A stretch of DNA of 64,000 bases from positions 917,709 to 981,708 of the forward strand of contig NZ_BBLY01000001.1 in NCBI RefSeq assembly GCF_000971175.1, given 5' to 3'. Under the pieces are notes generated by a model that ran no database searches, was not told the origin of the DNA, and saw only the letters and a program-made list of their open reading frames with translations. The translations under genes were made by a program, and so were the position numbers. Source of the DNA: Demequina pelophila (GTDB lineage Bacteria > Actinomycetota > Actinomycetes > Actinomycetales > Demequinaceae). The first letter of the stretch is position 1, and every line of letters starts with the position of its first letter. Shown piece after piece: positions 10,042-18,367 of the stretch.

Positions 10042-10944
10042 CTAGAACCCCAGCCGCCCCAGCTGCTTGGGGTCGCGCTGCCACTCCTTCGCGACCTTGA
10101 CGTGGAGGTCGAGGAACACCTTCCGGCCCAGCAGCCGCTCGATGCCCGCGCGCGAGGTCGCGCCCACCTCCTTGAGCCGCGACCCGCCCTTGCCGATCAC
10201 GATCCCCTTCTGCGAGTCCCGCTCGACGAAGACGTGCGCGCGGATCTCGAGCACCGGACGGCGCGCGTCCTCCGCGTCGGGCTCGACCATCTCCTCGACC
10301 ACGACCGCGAGCGAGTGCGGCAGCTCGTCGCGCACGCCCTCGAGCGCCGCCTCGCGGATGAGCTCCGCGATCATGACGTCCTCGGGTTCGTCGGTGATCT
10401 CCCCGCCCGGGTACAGCGCTGGCCCCTCGGGCAGGCGCTTCGCGAGCACGTCGAGCAGCACGTCCACCTGGATGTCCTTGACCGAGCTCACGGGCACCAC
10501 GTCCGCCCACTCGCCCAGCGCGCTCACCGCGAGCAGGTGCTCGGCCACGCGCTCGCGCGAGACCTTGTCCACCTTGGTGACGATCGCGACCACCGGCGCC
10601 TTCGCCTCCGCGAGCTCGCGCGCGATCCACTGGTCGCCGGGGCCCACCTTCTGGTCGGCCGGCAGGCAGAAGCCGATCACGTCGACCTCGGTGAGCGTCT
10701 CGCGCACCAGGTCGTTGAGCCGCTCGCCCAGCAGCGTCCGGGGACGATGCAGTCCGGGCGTGTCGACGACCACCAGCTGGAAGTCGTCGCGGTGGACGAT
10801 GCCCCGGATCGCGCGCCGCGTGGTCTGCGGGCGGGAGGACATGATCGCGACCTTCTCCCCCACCAGCGCGTTCATCAGGGTGGACTTGCCGGCGTTCGGG
10901 CGTCCCACGAATGCCACGAATCCGGACCGGTACGGCTCAGTCAT
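10042..10944 (-). CDS. era: GTPase Era
   Basis: Era binds 16S rRNA and assists small-subunit maturation. The 300-residue protein has the G1 loop GRPNAGKST, G3 DTPG, G4 TKVD and a C-terminal KH domain with the GKGGSRLKEVG loop, then the typical C-terminal FLDLHVKVAKEWQRD. The ATG at 10944 overlaps the end of the CorC-like gene by eight bases, so it is the last gene of a long ybeY-corC-era run. Its stop codon overlaps an exact copy of GCATCGTCCCC (10032-10042), and another copy lies inside the gene (10740-10750). Confidence 0.96.
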   Translation of the reverse strand: MTEPYRSGFVAFVGRPNAGKSTLMNALVGEKVAIMSSRPQTTRRAIRGIVHRDDFQLVVVDTPGLHRPRTLLGERLNDLVRETLTEVDVIGFCLPADQKVGPGDQWIARELAEAKAPVVAIVTKVDKVSRERVAEHLLAVSALGEWADVVPVSSVKDIQVDVLLDVLAKRLPEGPALYPGGEITDEPEDVMIAELIREAALEGVRDELPHSLAVVVEEMVEPDAEDARRPVLEIRAHVFVERDSQKGIVIGKGGSRLKEVGATSRAGIERLLGRKVFLDLHVKVAKEWQRDPKQLGRLGF

Positions 10945-12241
10945 CGTCCTCGCTCCTCCTCCCGCGCCTGCGCGGCACGGTCTCCTCATCCTCGCCCGTC
11001 GGGCTCGCCTCGCGCGAGACGAGCACCGTGACCAGCCGCCGGCGGCGGCCCTCGGCCCGCTCCGCCTCGAGCTCCAGGCCATGGGCCGATGCACGGGAGC
11101 CGGGCAGCGGCACCTTCCCGAGCGCCTTGGCCAGCAGGCCGGCCACCGTCTCGACGTCCTCGTCGTCGATCTCGACGCCGAACAGCTCCGCGAGCTCGTC
11201 GAGGTCGTAGCGCGCGGGCACGCGGTAGCGTCCCTCGGCCAGCCGCTCGACCTCGGGCGCGGACCGGTCGTGCTCGTCGACCACCTCGCCGACAATCTCC
11301 TCGAGCGCGTCCTCGATGGTGACCAGCCCGGCGACGCCGCCGTACTCGTCGACCACGACGGCCATGTGGAACACCTCGTCCTGCATGCGGCGCAGCAGGT
11401 CGTCCGCCGGCACCGACTCGGGCACGAACACCGGCTCGCGCATGAACGCCTCGACGGGCTCGTCGAGCCGCACCGCATCGTCCCAGGTGTCGCGCACCAC
11501 GTCCTTGAGGTACAGCACGCCCACCGTGTCGTCCACCGAGTCCCCGACCACCGGCACCCGGGAGAAGCCCGAGCGCATGAACAGCATCATCGCCTTGCGC
11601 GCCGAGGTGCCCGCGCGGACCGTGATCATGTCCGTCCGGGGCACCATCACCTCGCGCGTGAGGGTGTCTCCCAGGCCCACCACCGAGCGCAGCAGCTCCG
11701 CGTCCTCCTCCTCGAGCGCATCCTCGGCCTGCTCCATCAGGTCCTCGGCCTCCCGGAGCTCCGGGTAGCGCAGCGCGGGCACGACCGCCCGGACGGGCGT
11801 GGAGAGCCAGATGAGCGTCCAGGCCAACGGCGCGAGCACGCGGACCGTCGCCTCGGGATAGGCGTGCGCGATGCCGCGGGGCAGGGCGCGCACGAGCAGC
11901 AGCGAGATCGCGGCGCCGACGCCGGCGGTCGCCCCGACCGTGGGCAGCCACTCCCAGTCGACGTCCTCCGCGAGCTCCCACGCGACGAAGGCCCAGCTCA
12001 CCAGCGCGACCGCCTCCGCCACCGCGTAGACCACCGAGGCGGCGTTGTCGGCGTGGTCCGGAAGCGCGGCGAGCTTGGCGGCCGTGGTCGGGCGTCCGTC
12101 CGGGCGGCGGGCGGCCTCGATCTGCCGCTCGCGGGCGTAGGGCAGCTGCTGGAAGGCCGCCACCACCGCGTGCATCATCGCGGCCGCCGCGGCGGCGACC
12201 ACCACGATGGCGATGAGGCTCACCCACGGGAACGGCTGCAT
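10937..12241 (-). CDS. CorC/HlyC-family (CNNM-like) membrane protein with CBS domains
   Basis: A 434-residue protein. An N-terminal DUF21 membrane region (hydrophobic segments near residues 5-25, 65-88, 98-115 and 122-145) is followed by a CBS pair (from VMVPRTDMITVRAG to VVVDEYGGVAGLVTIEDALEE) and a CorC_HlyC C-terminal domain. Related proteins take part in magnesium/cobalt transport or resistance, though many are labelled hemolysins. The acidic/Arg-rich C terminus (GEDEETVPRRRGRRSEDDD) is unusual. It sits between ybeY and era, the usual actinobacterial order. TAGCCT lies six bases before the ATG, suggesting its own leaderless promoter. Confidence 0.85.
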   Translation of the reverse strand: MQPFPWVSLIAIVVVAAAAAAMMHAVVAAFQQLPYARERQIEAARRPDGRPTTAAKLAALPDHADNAASVVYAVAEAVALVSWAFVAWELAEDVDWEWLPTVGATAGVGAAISLLLVRALPRGIAHAYPEATVRVLAPLAWTLIWLSTPVRAVVPALRYPELREAEDLMEQAEDALEEEDAELLRSVVGLGDTLTREVMVPRTDMITVRAGTSARKAMMLFMRSGFSRVPVVGDSVDDTVGVLYLKDVVRDTWDDAVRLDEPVEAFMREPVFVPESVPADDLLRRMQDEVFHMAVVVDEYGGVAGLVTIEDALEEIVGEVVDEHDRSAPEVERLAEGRYRVPARYDLDELAELFGVEIDDEDVETVAGLLAKALGKVPLPGSRASAHGLELEAERAEGRRRRLVTVLVSREASPTGEDEETVPRRRGRRSEDDD

Positions 12242-12247
12242 GGGCTC

Positions 12248-12253
12248 AGGCTA
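12248..12253 (-). promoter_or_regulatory. Putative -10 element of the CorC-like gene
   Basis: TAGCCT followed by GAGCCC and ATG. The same 15 bases (TAGCCTGAGCCCATG) occur in front of the MFS gene at 62867. A small hairpin GCGGGAC-CCG-GTCCCGC (12265-12281) lies just upstream and could end transcripts from ybeY. Confidence 0.5.
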
Positions 12254-12306
12254 GTCGCGCGCGTGCGGGACCCGGTCCCGCCTCCGCGAGCGAGTCGACT
12301 TGCTTG

Positions 12307-12759
12307 CTAGGCGCGCTGCGCGAGGAACGTGAGCAGGAGTTGGCGCTGGAGCGCGAACATCTCCTTCTCCTCCTCCGGCTCCGCGTGGTCGTACCCCAGG
12401 AGGTGCAGGATGCCGTGCGTGGTGAGCAGGAGCATCTCCTCCTCCGCCGAGTGGCCGGCCTTCGCGGCCTGCGCGGCCGCGACCGTGGGGCACACGACGA
12501 TGTCGCCGAGCAGGCCGGCAGGAGTGGGCTCCTCGGCGGTGCCGGGGCGCAGCTCGTCCATGGGGAAGCTCATGACGTCCGTGGGCCCGGGCAGGTCCAT
12601 CCACTGCACGTGCAGCTGCTCGATGGCCGGCTCGTCGATGAACATGATCGCGAGCTCCGCGCCGTCCGCGACGTGCATCTCGCGCAGGACGTAGCGCGCG
12701 AGTTCGGCGAACTCGACCTCGTCGATGACCGCGTCGGTCTCGTTGTTGACCTCGATCAC
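12307..12759 (-). CDS. ybeY: Endoribonuclease YbeY
   Basis: A 150-residue zinc-dependent endoribonuclease in 16S rRNA 3'-end maturation and ribosome quality control. The signature [16 protein letters not shown] (three His ligands, near residues 114-129) is intact, and the upstream DVMSFPMDE motif is also conserved. The start overlaps the phoH stop by four bases, so the two are translationally coupled, the standard phoH-ybeY order. Confidence 0.95.
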   Translation of the reverse strand: MIEVNNETDAVIDEVEFAELARYVLREMHVADGAELAIMFIDEPAIEQLHVQWMDLPGPTDVMSFPMDELRPGTAEEPTPAGLLGDIVVCPTVAAAQAAKAGHSAEEEMLLLTTHGILHLLGYDHAEPEEEKEMFALQRQLLLTFLAQRA

Positions 12760-13931
12760 GCGTCGTCCTCCTGGGGTCGGGCCGGCCTGGCCGGGCGGTC
12801 GCGCCGCTCGCGGCCGTGGCTGTCGTGCTTGTCGCGGCGGTCGAAGCGCCGCTGCTGGCCGTCGCCCGCGCGCCGCGAACCGGCCTCGTCGGACCGCTCG
12901 TAGGCCGTGATGATGTCGCTCACCAGCCGGTGGCGCACCACGTCCTGCGCGCCCAGGCGGCAGAACGCGATGTCGTCCACCCCGGCGAGGATCTGCGACG
13001 CGACCTTGAGGCCCGAGTCCGTGCCGCCGGGCAGGTCGATCTGGGTGACGTCGCCCGTCACCACCATCGTGGCTCCGAATCCCAGCCGGGTGAGGAACAT
13101 CTTCATCTGCTCGCGCGTGGTGTTCTGCGCCTCGTCGAGGATCACGAACGCGTCGTTGAGCGTGCGCCCGCGCATGTAGGCCAGCGGCGCCACCTCGATG
13201 GTGCCCGCCTCCATGAGCTTGGGGATCGACTCGGGGTCCACCATGTCGTGCAGCGCGTCGTACAGCGGGCGCAGGTAGGGATCGATCTTCTCGCTGAGCG
13301 AGCCGGGCAGGAAGCCCAGCCGCTCCCCCGCCTCCACGGCGGGGCGGGTGAGGACGATGCGGTTGACCCGCTTGGACTGCAGCGCCGCCACCGCCTGGGC
13401 CATGGCGAGGTACGTCTTGCCCGTGCCAGCCGGGCCGATGCCGAACGTGATGGTGTGCTGCTCGATGGCCTGGACGTAGTCGGCCTGGCCCTGCGTCTTG
13501 GGACGGATGGTGCGCCCGCGCGTCGACAGGATGGACCGGGACAGGACGCCCGCGGGACGCTCGGCCGCTCCACCGGCGGACGCGCCGCCCGCCGGGTCGG
13601 AACCCGAGCCCGCCCCGGCCGCGCCGCTGGCGGCGCCCGCGGCGGCCACGCCGCGCGCGGCCTCGAGCATCCGGACGGACTCGCGCGCCAGGTCGGGCGT
13701 GAGCGGCACGCCCGCGCTCATCACCGACCGCAGCTCCTCGACCGCGCCGGTCGCGGCCGCGACGTCGCCCTCCTCGCCCGACAGGGTGATGCGGTTGCCG
13801 CGGATGTGGATGTCCACCTCAGGGAACGCGCGCTCGACCTCGCGGATCACCTCGTCACCGGAGCCCAGGAGCTCGGGCATGCGCTCCGCGTCCTCGACGA
13901 CCACCACCCGGGTCACGCTCACGCGGACCAT
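12756..13931 (-). CDS. phoH: PhoH-family ATPase
   Basis: PhoH-like protein (391 residues), an ATP-binding protein probably linked to RNA metabolism and always close to ybeY. An N-terminal KH-like segment (residues about 15-80) and an Ala/Gly-rich linker precede the ATPase: [22 protein letters not shown] (Walker A) and [24 protein letters not shown] (Walker B). The C-terminal tail is long and charged. ATG at 13931 overlaps the HIT gene by 13 bases; longer readings would run further into the HIT gene. Confidence 0.92.
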   Translation of the reverse strand: MVRVSVTRVVVVEDAERMPELLGSGDEVIREVERAFPEVDIHIRGNRITLSGEEGDVAAATGAVEELRSVMSAGVPLTPDLARESVRMLEAARGVAAAGAASGAAGAGSGSDPAGGASAGGAAERPAGVLSRSILSTRGRTIRPKTQGQADYVQAIEQHTITFGIGPAGTGKTYLAMAQAVAALQSKRVNRIVLTRPAVEAGERLGFLPGSLSEKIDPYLRPLYDALHDMVDPESIPKLMEAGTIEVAPLAYMRGRTLNDAFVILDEAQNTTREQMKMFLTRLGFGATMVVTGDVTQIDLPGGTDSGLKVASQILAGVDDIAFCRLGAQDVVRHRLVSDIITAYERSDEAGSRRAGDGQQRRFDRRDKHDSHGRERRDRPARPARPQEDDA

Positions 13932-14254
13932 CCCAGTGCGCCGCCGTTCATGATGTGGCCGTGCACATGGAACACCGTCTGGCCGGCGGAGGGCCCCGTG
14001 TTGAAGATCAGCCGGAACTCGCCGTCGCACTCGGCGTCCGCCACCTGCTGCGCGACGATCGCCATCCTCGCGAGCACCTCGGGCATCTCCCGCGCGGCCG
14101 CGGCGACGTTGGGCGCGTGCGCCTTGGGGGCCACGAGCACGTGCACCGGAGCCTTGGGGGCGATGTCGCGGAAGGCGATCACGTCCTCGGTCTCGGCCAC
14201 GATGTCCGCCGGGATCTCGCCCGCCCCGATCTTGCAGAAGATGCAGTCCGTCAT
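13919..14254 (-). CDS. HIT-family nucleotide-binding protein (HinT-like)
   Basis: A small histidine-triad protein (111 residues) with the N-terminal CIFCKIGAGEIPADIV and the catalytic triad HVHGHIMNGG near the C terminus (family HxHxHxx). Members hydrolyse nucleoside phosphoramidates or aminoacyl-AMP adducts. The ATG overlaps the rsmE stop (ATGA) and the 3' end overlaps phoH. TACGCT six bases before the ATG, inside rsmE, would also suit an internal leaderless start. Confidence 0.92.
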   Translation of the reverse strand: MTDCIFCKIGAGEIPADIVAETEDVIAFRDIAPKAPVHVLVAPKAHAPNVAAAAREMPEVLARMAIVAQQVADAECDGEFRLIFNTGPSAGQTVFHVHGHIMNGGALGWSA

Positions 14255-15012
14255 GCGCCCAGCGTATTCCACGTGCCCCGCCCGGCCGCGAGCGCGGCGA
14301 TCGCCGCCGGGCCCGCGGAGGAGGCGCGCAGCACGTGCGGGCCCAGCACCACCGGCACGGCGCCGGCCTCCGTGAGCGCGGTCACCTCGTCGTCCGCGAT
14401 GCCCCCCTCGGGGCCCACGATGCACCACACGGGCGTGCGCGCATCGTCCCAGGTCAGGGACGTGAGCGGCACGGCCGCCTCCTCGTGGAGGATCAGCACG
14501 CGCGCGCCGGCGGCGACCGCGTCGCGCACGAGCGCGGCGAGAGCGGGCGTCGCGACCGCCGGGTCGACGGCCGGCACGAGCGCGCGCCGGGACTGCTTCG
14601 CGGCGGCGAGCGCCTGGGACTCCCACGAGGCCCGACCCTTGGCGGCCTTGGGCCCCTTCCACTGGACGATGCACCGGGCGGCGGCCCACGGGACGATGCG
14701 CGTGGCGCCGAGTTCGACGGCGGCCTCCACGGCCTGCTCGTCGCGCCCGCCCTTCGCGAGCGCCTGGACCAGCACCACCTCGGGGTCGTCGTCGCGGGAG
14801 ACGGCCTCGACCCGGATCTCCAGCGCGCCGTCGCCGACCGCCTCGATCGGGCCGCGGGCTCGCGTGCCCGCGCCGTCGACCAGGTCGATGACCTCCCCCA
14901 CGCGGCGACGCTGGACGGTCACCGCGTGGCGCGCCTCCGGGCCGTCGAGCGCGAGCAGGTCGCCCGGGCGCGCCGACGCCGCCGCGGGCGCGACGAACAC
15001 CGGGGCGCTCAC
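14251..15012 (-). CDS. rsmE: 16S rRNA (uracil-1498-N3)-methyltransferase
   Basis: RsmE (253 residues) methylates U1498 of 16S rRNA using SAM. The N-terminal PUA-like part (DGPEARHAVTVQRRRVGEVIDLVDG) and the C-terminal SPOUT knot (WCIVGPEGGIADDEV and VVLGPHVLRASSAG) are both present. GTG start three bases after the dnaJ stop; the stop overlaps the HIT gene. The hrcA-dnaJ-rsmE order is typical for Actinobacteria. Confidence 0.94.
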   Translation of the reverse strand: MSAPVFVAPAAASARPGDLLALDGPEARHAVTVQRRRVGEVIDLVDGAGTRARGPIEAVGDGALEIRVEAVSRDDDPEVVLVQALAKGGRDEQAVEAAVELGATRIVPWAAARCIVQWKGPKAAKGRASWESQALAAAKQSRRALVPAVDPAVATPALAALVRDAVAAGARVLILHEEAAVPLTSLTWDDARTPVWCIVGPEGGIADDEVTALTEAGAVPVVLGPHVLRASSAGPAAIAALAAGRGTWNTLGA

Positions 15013-15015
15013 GCG

Positions 15016-16149
15016 TCAGCGGCCCTTGAAGGCGTCGCGCAGCTTGGAGAACACGCCGCCGCCCAGCGGCGCGAGGCGCGCCTCGGGGCGCTCCTCGCCG
15101 CGCAGATCCGCGAGCCGGCGCAGCAGGTCGGCCTGCTCGTCGGTGAGGTCGTGCGGGGTGGTGACGTGGAGGTGGACGTGGAGGTCGCCGCGGCCGGCGC
15201 GCTGGAGGCGTCCGACGCCGAGCCCGCGCAGGCGGAGGGTCTCGCCGGACTGCGTGCCCGCCTTGACCTCAACCTCGCGGGGGCCGTCGAAGGTCTCGAG
15301 CGTGAGCACCGTGCCCAGCGCGGCCGCCGTCATGGGCACCTCGAGCCGGCAGTGCAGGTCGTCGCCCTCGCGCTCGAACGAGGTGTGCGCGCGCTCGCGG
15401 ATCTCGATGTAGAGGTCGCCGCGCTGCCCGCCCGCGACGCCGGCGTCGCCCACGCCGGCCATGCGGATGCGGGTGCCGGTCTCGACGCCCGCGGGGATGT
15501 CGACGCGCACGTGGTGACGCGAGTGCTGGCGGCCCTGGCCGGAGCAGTCGGGGCACGGCTGCGTGATGGTGGTGCCGTAGCCGCGGCAGTTGGGGCACGG
15601 CTGGGTGGTCATCACCTGTCCCAGCAGCGAGCGGGCGACGCGCTGGACCTGGCCCGTGCCCTGGCACTGCGCGCAGCGCTGGGGCTGGGTGCCCGGGGCG
15701 CAGCAGGACCCGTGGCAGGTGCCGCACACGTCCGCGAGGTCGACGGGAACCTCGCGCGAGACGCCGAACACGGCCTCCTCGAGCGTGACGTCCGCGTGCA
15801 CCAGCGTGTCGCCGCCGCGCTGGGTGCGCGACGCGGGGCCGCGCTGCTGAGCGGCGAACGGGCCGGCCCCGCCGCCGAAGAAGGTCTCGAACAGGTCCTC
15901 GAAGCCGAACCCCTGCGGACCTCCGGCGCCGCCGGAGGCCGCGCGAGGGTCGACGCCGCGGTCGTACTGCGCGCGCTTGTCCGCGTTGCCCAGCACGTCG
16001 TAGGCGGCGGCGACCTCCTTGAAGCGCTCCTCGCCCTCCGCGCCCGCGACGTCGGGGTGCAGCTCGCGCGCGAGCTTGCGGTACGCCTTCTTGATCTCCG
16101 CCTCGGAGGCGTCTCGCGAGACGCCCAGGACGCCGTAGTAGTCCTTCAC
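15016..16149 (-). CDS. dnaJ: Chaperone protein DnaJ (DnaJ2 type)
   Basis: Hsp40 co-chaperone (377 residues) that delivers substrates to DnaK. The J domain has the HPD motif (LHPDVA, residues 31-36), followed by a Gly/Phe-rich linker and four zinc-finger repeats: CGTCHGSC, CAQCQGTG, CPNCRGYG and CPDCSGQG, then the substrate-binding beta domains. Its start directly abuts the hrcA stop; this hrcA-linked form is the second DnaJ of Actinobacteria, separate from the one near dnaK. Under HrcA/CIRCE control. Confidence 0.96.
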   Translation of the reverse strand: MKDYYGVLGVSRDASEAEIKKAYRKLARELHPDVAGAEGEERFKEVAAAYDVLGNADKRAQYDRGVDPRAASGGAGGPQGFGFEDLFETFFGGGAGPFAAQQRGPASRTQRGGDTLVHADVTLEEAVFGVSREVPVDLADVCGTCHGSCCAPGTQPQRCAQCQGTGQVQRVARSLLGQVMTTQPCPNCRGYGTTITQPCPDCSGQGRQHSRHHVRVDIPAGVETGTRIRMAGVGDAGVAGGQRGDLYIEIRERAHTSFEREGDDLHCRLEVPMTAAALGTVLTLETFDGPREVEVKAGTQSGETLRLRGLGVGRLQRAGRGDLHVHLHVTTPHDLTDEQADLLRRLADLRGEERPEARLAPLGGGVFSKLRDAFKGR

Positions 16150-17157
16150 TTAGTGCTCCACCACTTTCGACAGGTAGCGGGCGACGGCGCGCACGGCGGC
16201 CATCGTCCCCGGATAATCCATGCGGGTCGGTCCCAGGGCGCCCACGAGCGATGAGGCGTCGCGCCCGTAGGCGGCGGCCACGATCGAGGTGCGCGAGAGC
16301 GCCTCGTGGTGCGTCTCCGCGCCGATCCGGACCGAGACATCGTCCCCCGAGGTCGTCATCTCGTGCAACAGGCGCAGCAGGACCACCTGCTCCTCGAGCG
16401 CGTCGAGCACCGGGCCGATGCTGTCCGTCTCGAGCCCCGCCCCGGCGCGGGCCAGGTTGGAGGTGCCCGCGAAGACCACGCGCTCGACGGTGCCGCCGCG
16501 CGAGGAGGTCAGCACGGTGGCGGCCACCGCGCCGGCCCACGGGACCTGCCCGGGGCGGCCGGCCCACTCGGCGAGCGAGCGCTCGAGCTCCGCGCCACGC
16601 AGCCCCACGGAGGCCGCGTTCACCTCGGTGATCGCGCGCTCGAACGCCTCGTCCGAGGTCGGCTCGCCCAGCGGCAGGGTCTGCTGGTCCACGCGCGCGT
16701 CCTCGGACACCACGACCACGAGCGCGTGCTCGGAGCCCAGCCTGACGAGCTCGACGCGGCGCACCGCGGACTGGCGCAGCGACGGGTACTGGACCACGGC
16801 GACCTGGCGGGTGAGCTGGCTCAGCAGCCGCACCGAGCGCTCGACCACGTCGTTGACGTCCATGGCGTCGGACAGGAAGGTGCCGATCGCGCGCTTGTGC
16901 GCGTCCGGGATCGCGAGCGCCGCGATGTGGTCGACGAAGGACCGGTAGCCCTTGTCCGTGGGAATGCGCCCGGCCGACGTGTGGGGCTGGGCGATGAGGC
17001 CCTGCTCCTCGAGCACGGCCATGTCGTTGCGGATGGTCGCGGAGCTCACGCCCAGCGATCGCGTCTCCGCCAGCGCCTTCGAGCCCACCGGCTCGTGCGT
17101 CTCGACGTAGCCCTCCACGATCGCGCGGAGCACGGCCTGACGGCGTTCCTCGCTCAC
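16150..17157 (-). CDS. hrcA: Heat-inducible transcription repressor HrcA
   Basis: A 335-residue repressor of class I heat-shock genes that binds CIRCE. The N-terminal winged helix (SEERRQAVLRAIVEGYVETH and KALAETRSLGVSSATIRNDM) is clear, as is the central TSAGRIPTDKGYRSFVD segment. GTG start with GGGGAG upstream. An exact-spaced CIRCE lies immediately in front, so hrcA-dnaJ-rsmE are autoregulated. Confidence 0.96.
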   Translation of the reverse strand: MSEERRQAVLRAIVEGYVETHEPVGSKALAETRSLGVSSATIRNDMAVLEEQGLIAQPHTSAGRIPTDKGYRSFVDHIAALAIPDAHKRAIGTFLSDAMDVNDVVERSVRLLSQLTRQVAVVQYPSLRQSAVRRVELVRLGSEHALVVVVSEDARVDQQTLPLGEPTSDEAFERAITEVNAASVGLRGAELERSLAEWAGRPGQVPWAGAVAATVLTSSRGGTVERVVFAGTSNLARAGAGLETDSIGPVLDALEEQVVLLRLLHEMTTSGDDVSVRIGAETHHEALSRTSIVAAAYGRDASSLVGALGPTRMDYPGTMAAVRAVARYLSKVVEH

Positions 17158-17167
17158 GTCACTCCCC

Positions 17168-17194
17168 TTGGCACTCGGACAACTCGAGTGCTAA
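17168..17194. promoter_or_regulatory. CIRCE operator of hrcA
   Basis: TTGGCACTC, nine bases, GAGTGCTAA: the classical arms at the classical spacing, with one departure (TTGG for TTAG). A -10-like TAGGAT (minus strand, 17194-17199) abuts it, so transcription would start within the operator. Confidence 0.93.
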
Positions 17195-17286
17195 TCCTAG
17201 CGAACACCCCCGCGCCGCCTGCGGGCCGGGTCCGCGCGGGGCGGCGACGCGCCGCCCGGAGCCTGCGCGCACGCGGTCCGCGGGTC

Positions 17287-17292
17287 TAGATT
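17287..17292 (+). promoter_or_regulatory. Putative -10 element upstream of the first DUF4870 gene
   Basis: TAGATT, about 70 bases before the ATG; an AAGGAAGG ribosome site lies close to the start. No firm -35 box. The region between CIRCE and here is GC-rich and shows no gene. Confidence 0.35.
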
Positions 17293-17361
17293 GGCAGGTA
17301 GCGGGCCGGATGAGGGAACGCCGGCGCCGTCCGATCCGAGCCCAAGAAGGAAGGTCGCGAC

Positions 17362-17757
17362 ATGACCACCCCGCCTCCCCCGCCGCAGTCGCCCCCGCCG
17401 CAGGGCCCGCCGCCCCCGTCGGGCGGCGTCCCGCTCAGCCCGTCCGACGAGCGCCTCTACGCGACGCTCGCGCACGCCGGCATCATCCTGTTCGGCTTCA
17501 TCCCGCCGCTGATCTTCTGGCTCGTCGGCAAGGACCGCAGCCGCTTCGTCGACGACCAGGGCAAGGAGGCGCTGAACTTCTCGATCCTGATCTCCATCGG
17601 CTACTTCGTCGCCGGCCTGCTGTCGTTCGTGCTGATCGGCCTGCTGCTCTTCCCCATCATCGGCATCCTGGCGCTCGTGTTCTGCATCATGGCCGCCATG
17701 GCCGCCAACCGCGGCGAGTACTACCGGTACCCGTTCAACTGGCGCATCATCAAGTAG
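17362..17757 (+). CDS. DUF4870-domain membrane protein A
   Basis: A 131-residue protein with a Pro-rich cytoplasmic head (residues 1-25), then a DUF4870 domain: ERLYATLAHAGIILFGFIPP, IFWLVGKDRSRFVDDQGKEALNF and two closely spaced hydrophobic helices. The function of DUF4870 is not known. ATG preceded by AAGGAAGG. A paralogue follows 89 bases downstream beyond a hairpin, so the two appear to be independently transcribed duplicates. Confidence 0.85.
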   Translation: MTTPPPPPQSPPPQGPPPPSGGVPLSPSDERLYATLAHAGIILFGFIPPLIFWLVGKDRSRFVDDQGKEALNFSILISIGYFVAGLLSFVLIGLLLFPIIGILALVFCIMAAMAANRGEYYRYPFNWRIIK

Positions 17758-17784
17758 TCGTCAGGGTTCGACCCCGACACGTTT

Positions 17785-17823
17785 CAGGGCCCCGTTCCTC
17801 CCCCGGGGGGATGCGGGGCCCTG
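17785..17823 (+). terminator. Hairpin terminator between the two DUF4870 genes
   Basis: CAGGGCCCCG pairs with CGGGGCCCTG, with a smaller CCCCC/GGGGG pairing in the loop region. No U tract follows, as is usual in this GC range. Confidence 0.7.
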
Positions 17824-17846
17824 GCGCGTGATGCCAGCCTGGTGCC

Positions 17847-18341
17847 ATGAACGACACGACTCCCCCGCCCCCGCCGCTGCCGGCGGGCGCCGCGCCCCAG
17901 CCCGACGCGAACCCCCAGCCGGGACCCGCGCCGTCCCCCGCATCGTCCACCGGTGCATGGCCCACGCCCGAGCCCATGCTCGAATCCACGGCCCGCACCA
18001 TCGCGATGCTGGTCCACCTGTCCGCGATCCTCGCGACGGTGCTCAGCGGCGGCCTGCTGTCCTTCCTCGCGCCGCTGATCATCTGGCTGCTCTACCGCGA
18101 GCGCTCCGCGCTCGTGGACTTCCACGGCAAGGCCCAGCTGAATCTCCAGCTCACGCTCCTCACCGTGGTGGTGGGAGGCACGGTGCTGGGCATCGCGACC
18201 GTCCTGTTCGGCTTCATCCTCACGGTGCCGCTCATGATCGCCTACGCGGTGTACGCGATCGTGATGGCCATCATCGCGGCCGTCCGCGCCAACCGCGGCG
18301 AGTACTACGCGATCCCGCTCGTCATCCCGTACGTGCGCTGA
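17847..18341 (+). CDS. DUF4870-domain membrane protein B
   Basis: A 164-residue paralogue of the previous gene with a longer Pro/Ala-rich head (about 50 residues, including ASSTGA encoded over a GCATCGTCC copy), then ARTIAMLVHLSAILATVLSG, FLAPLIIWLLYRERSALVDF and two hydrophobic helices. The fold core, ending in RANRGEYYAIPLVIPYV, matches the ANRGEYYRYPFNWRI end of the first copy. No Shine-Dalgarno sequence; CAGCCT lies six bases before the ATG, so translation may be leaderless. Confidence 0.83.
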   Translation: MNDTTPPPPPLPAGAAPQPDANPQPGPAPSPASSTGAWPTPEPMLESTARTIAMLVHLSAILATVLSGGLLSFLAPLIIWLLYRERSALVDFHGKAQLNLQLTLLTVVVGGTVLGIATVLFGFILTVPLMIAYAVYAIVMAIIAAVRANRGEYYAIPLVIPYVR

Positions 18342-18367
18342 GCCCGCACGAGTGCCGCCGCGCTGCG

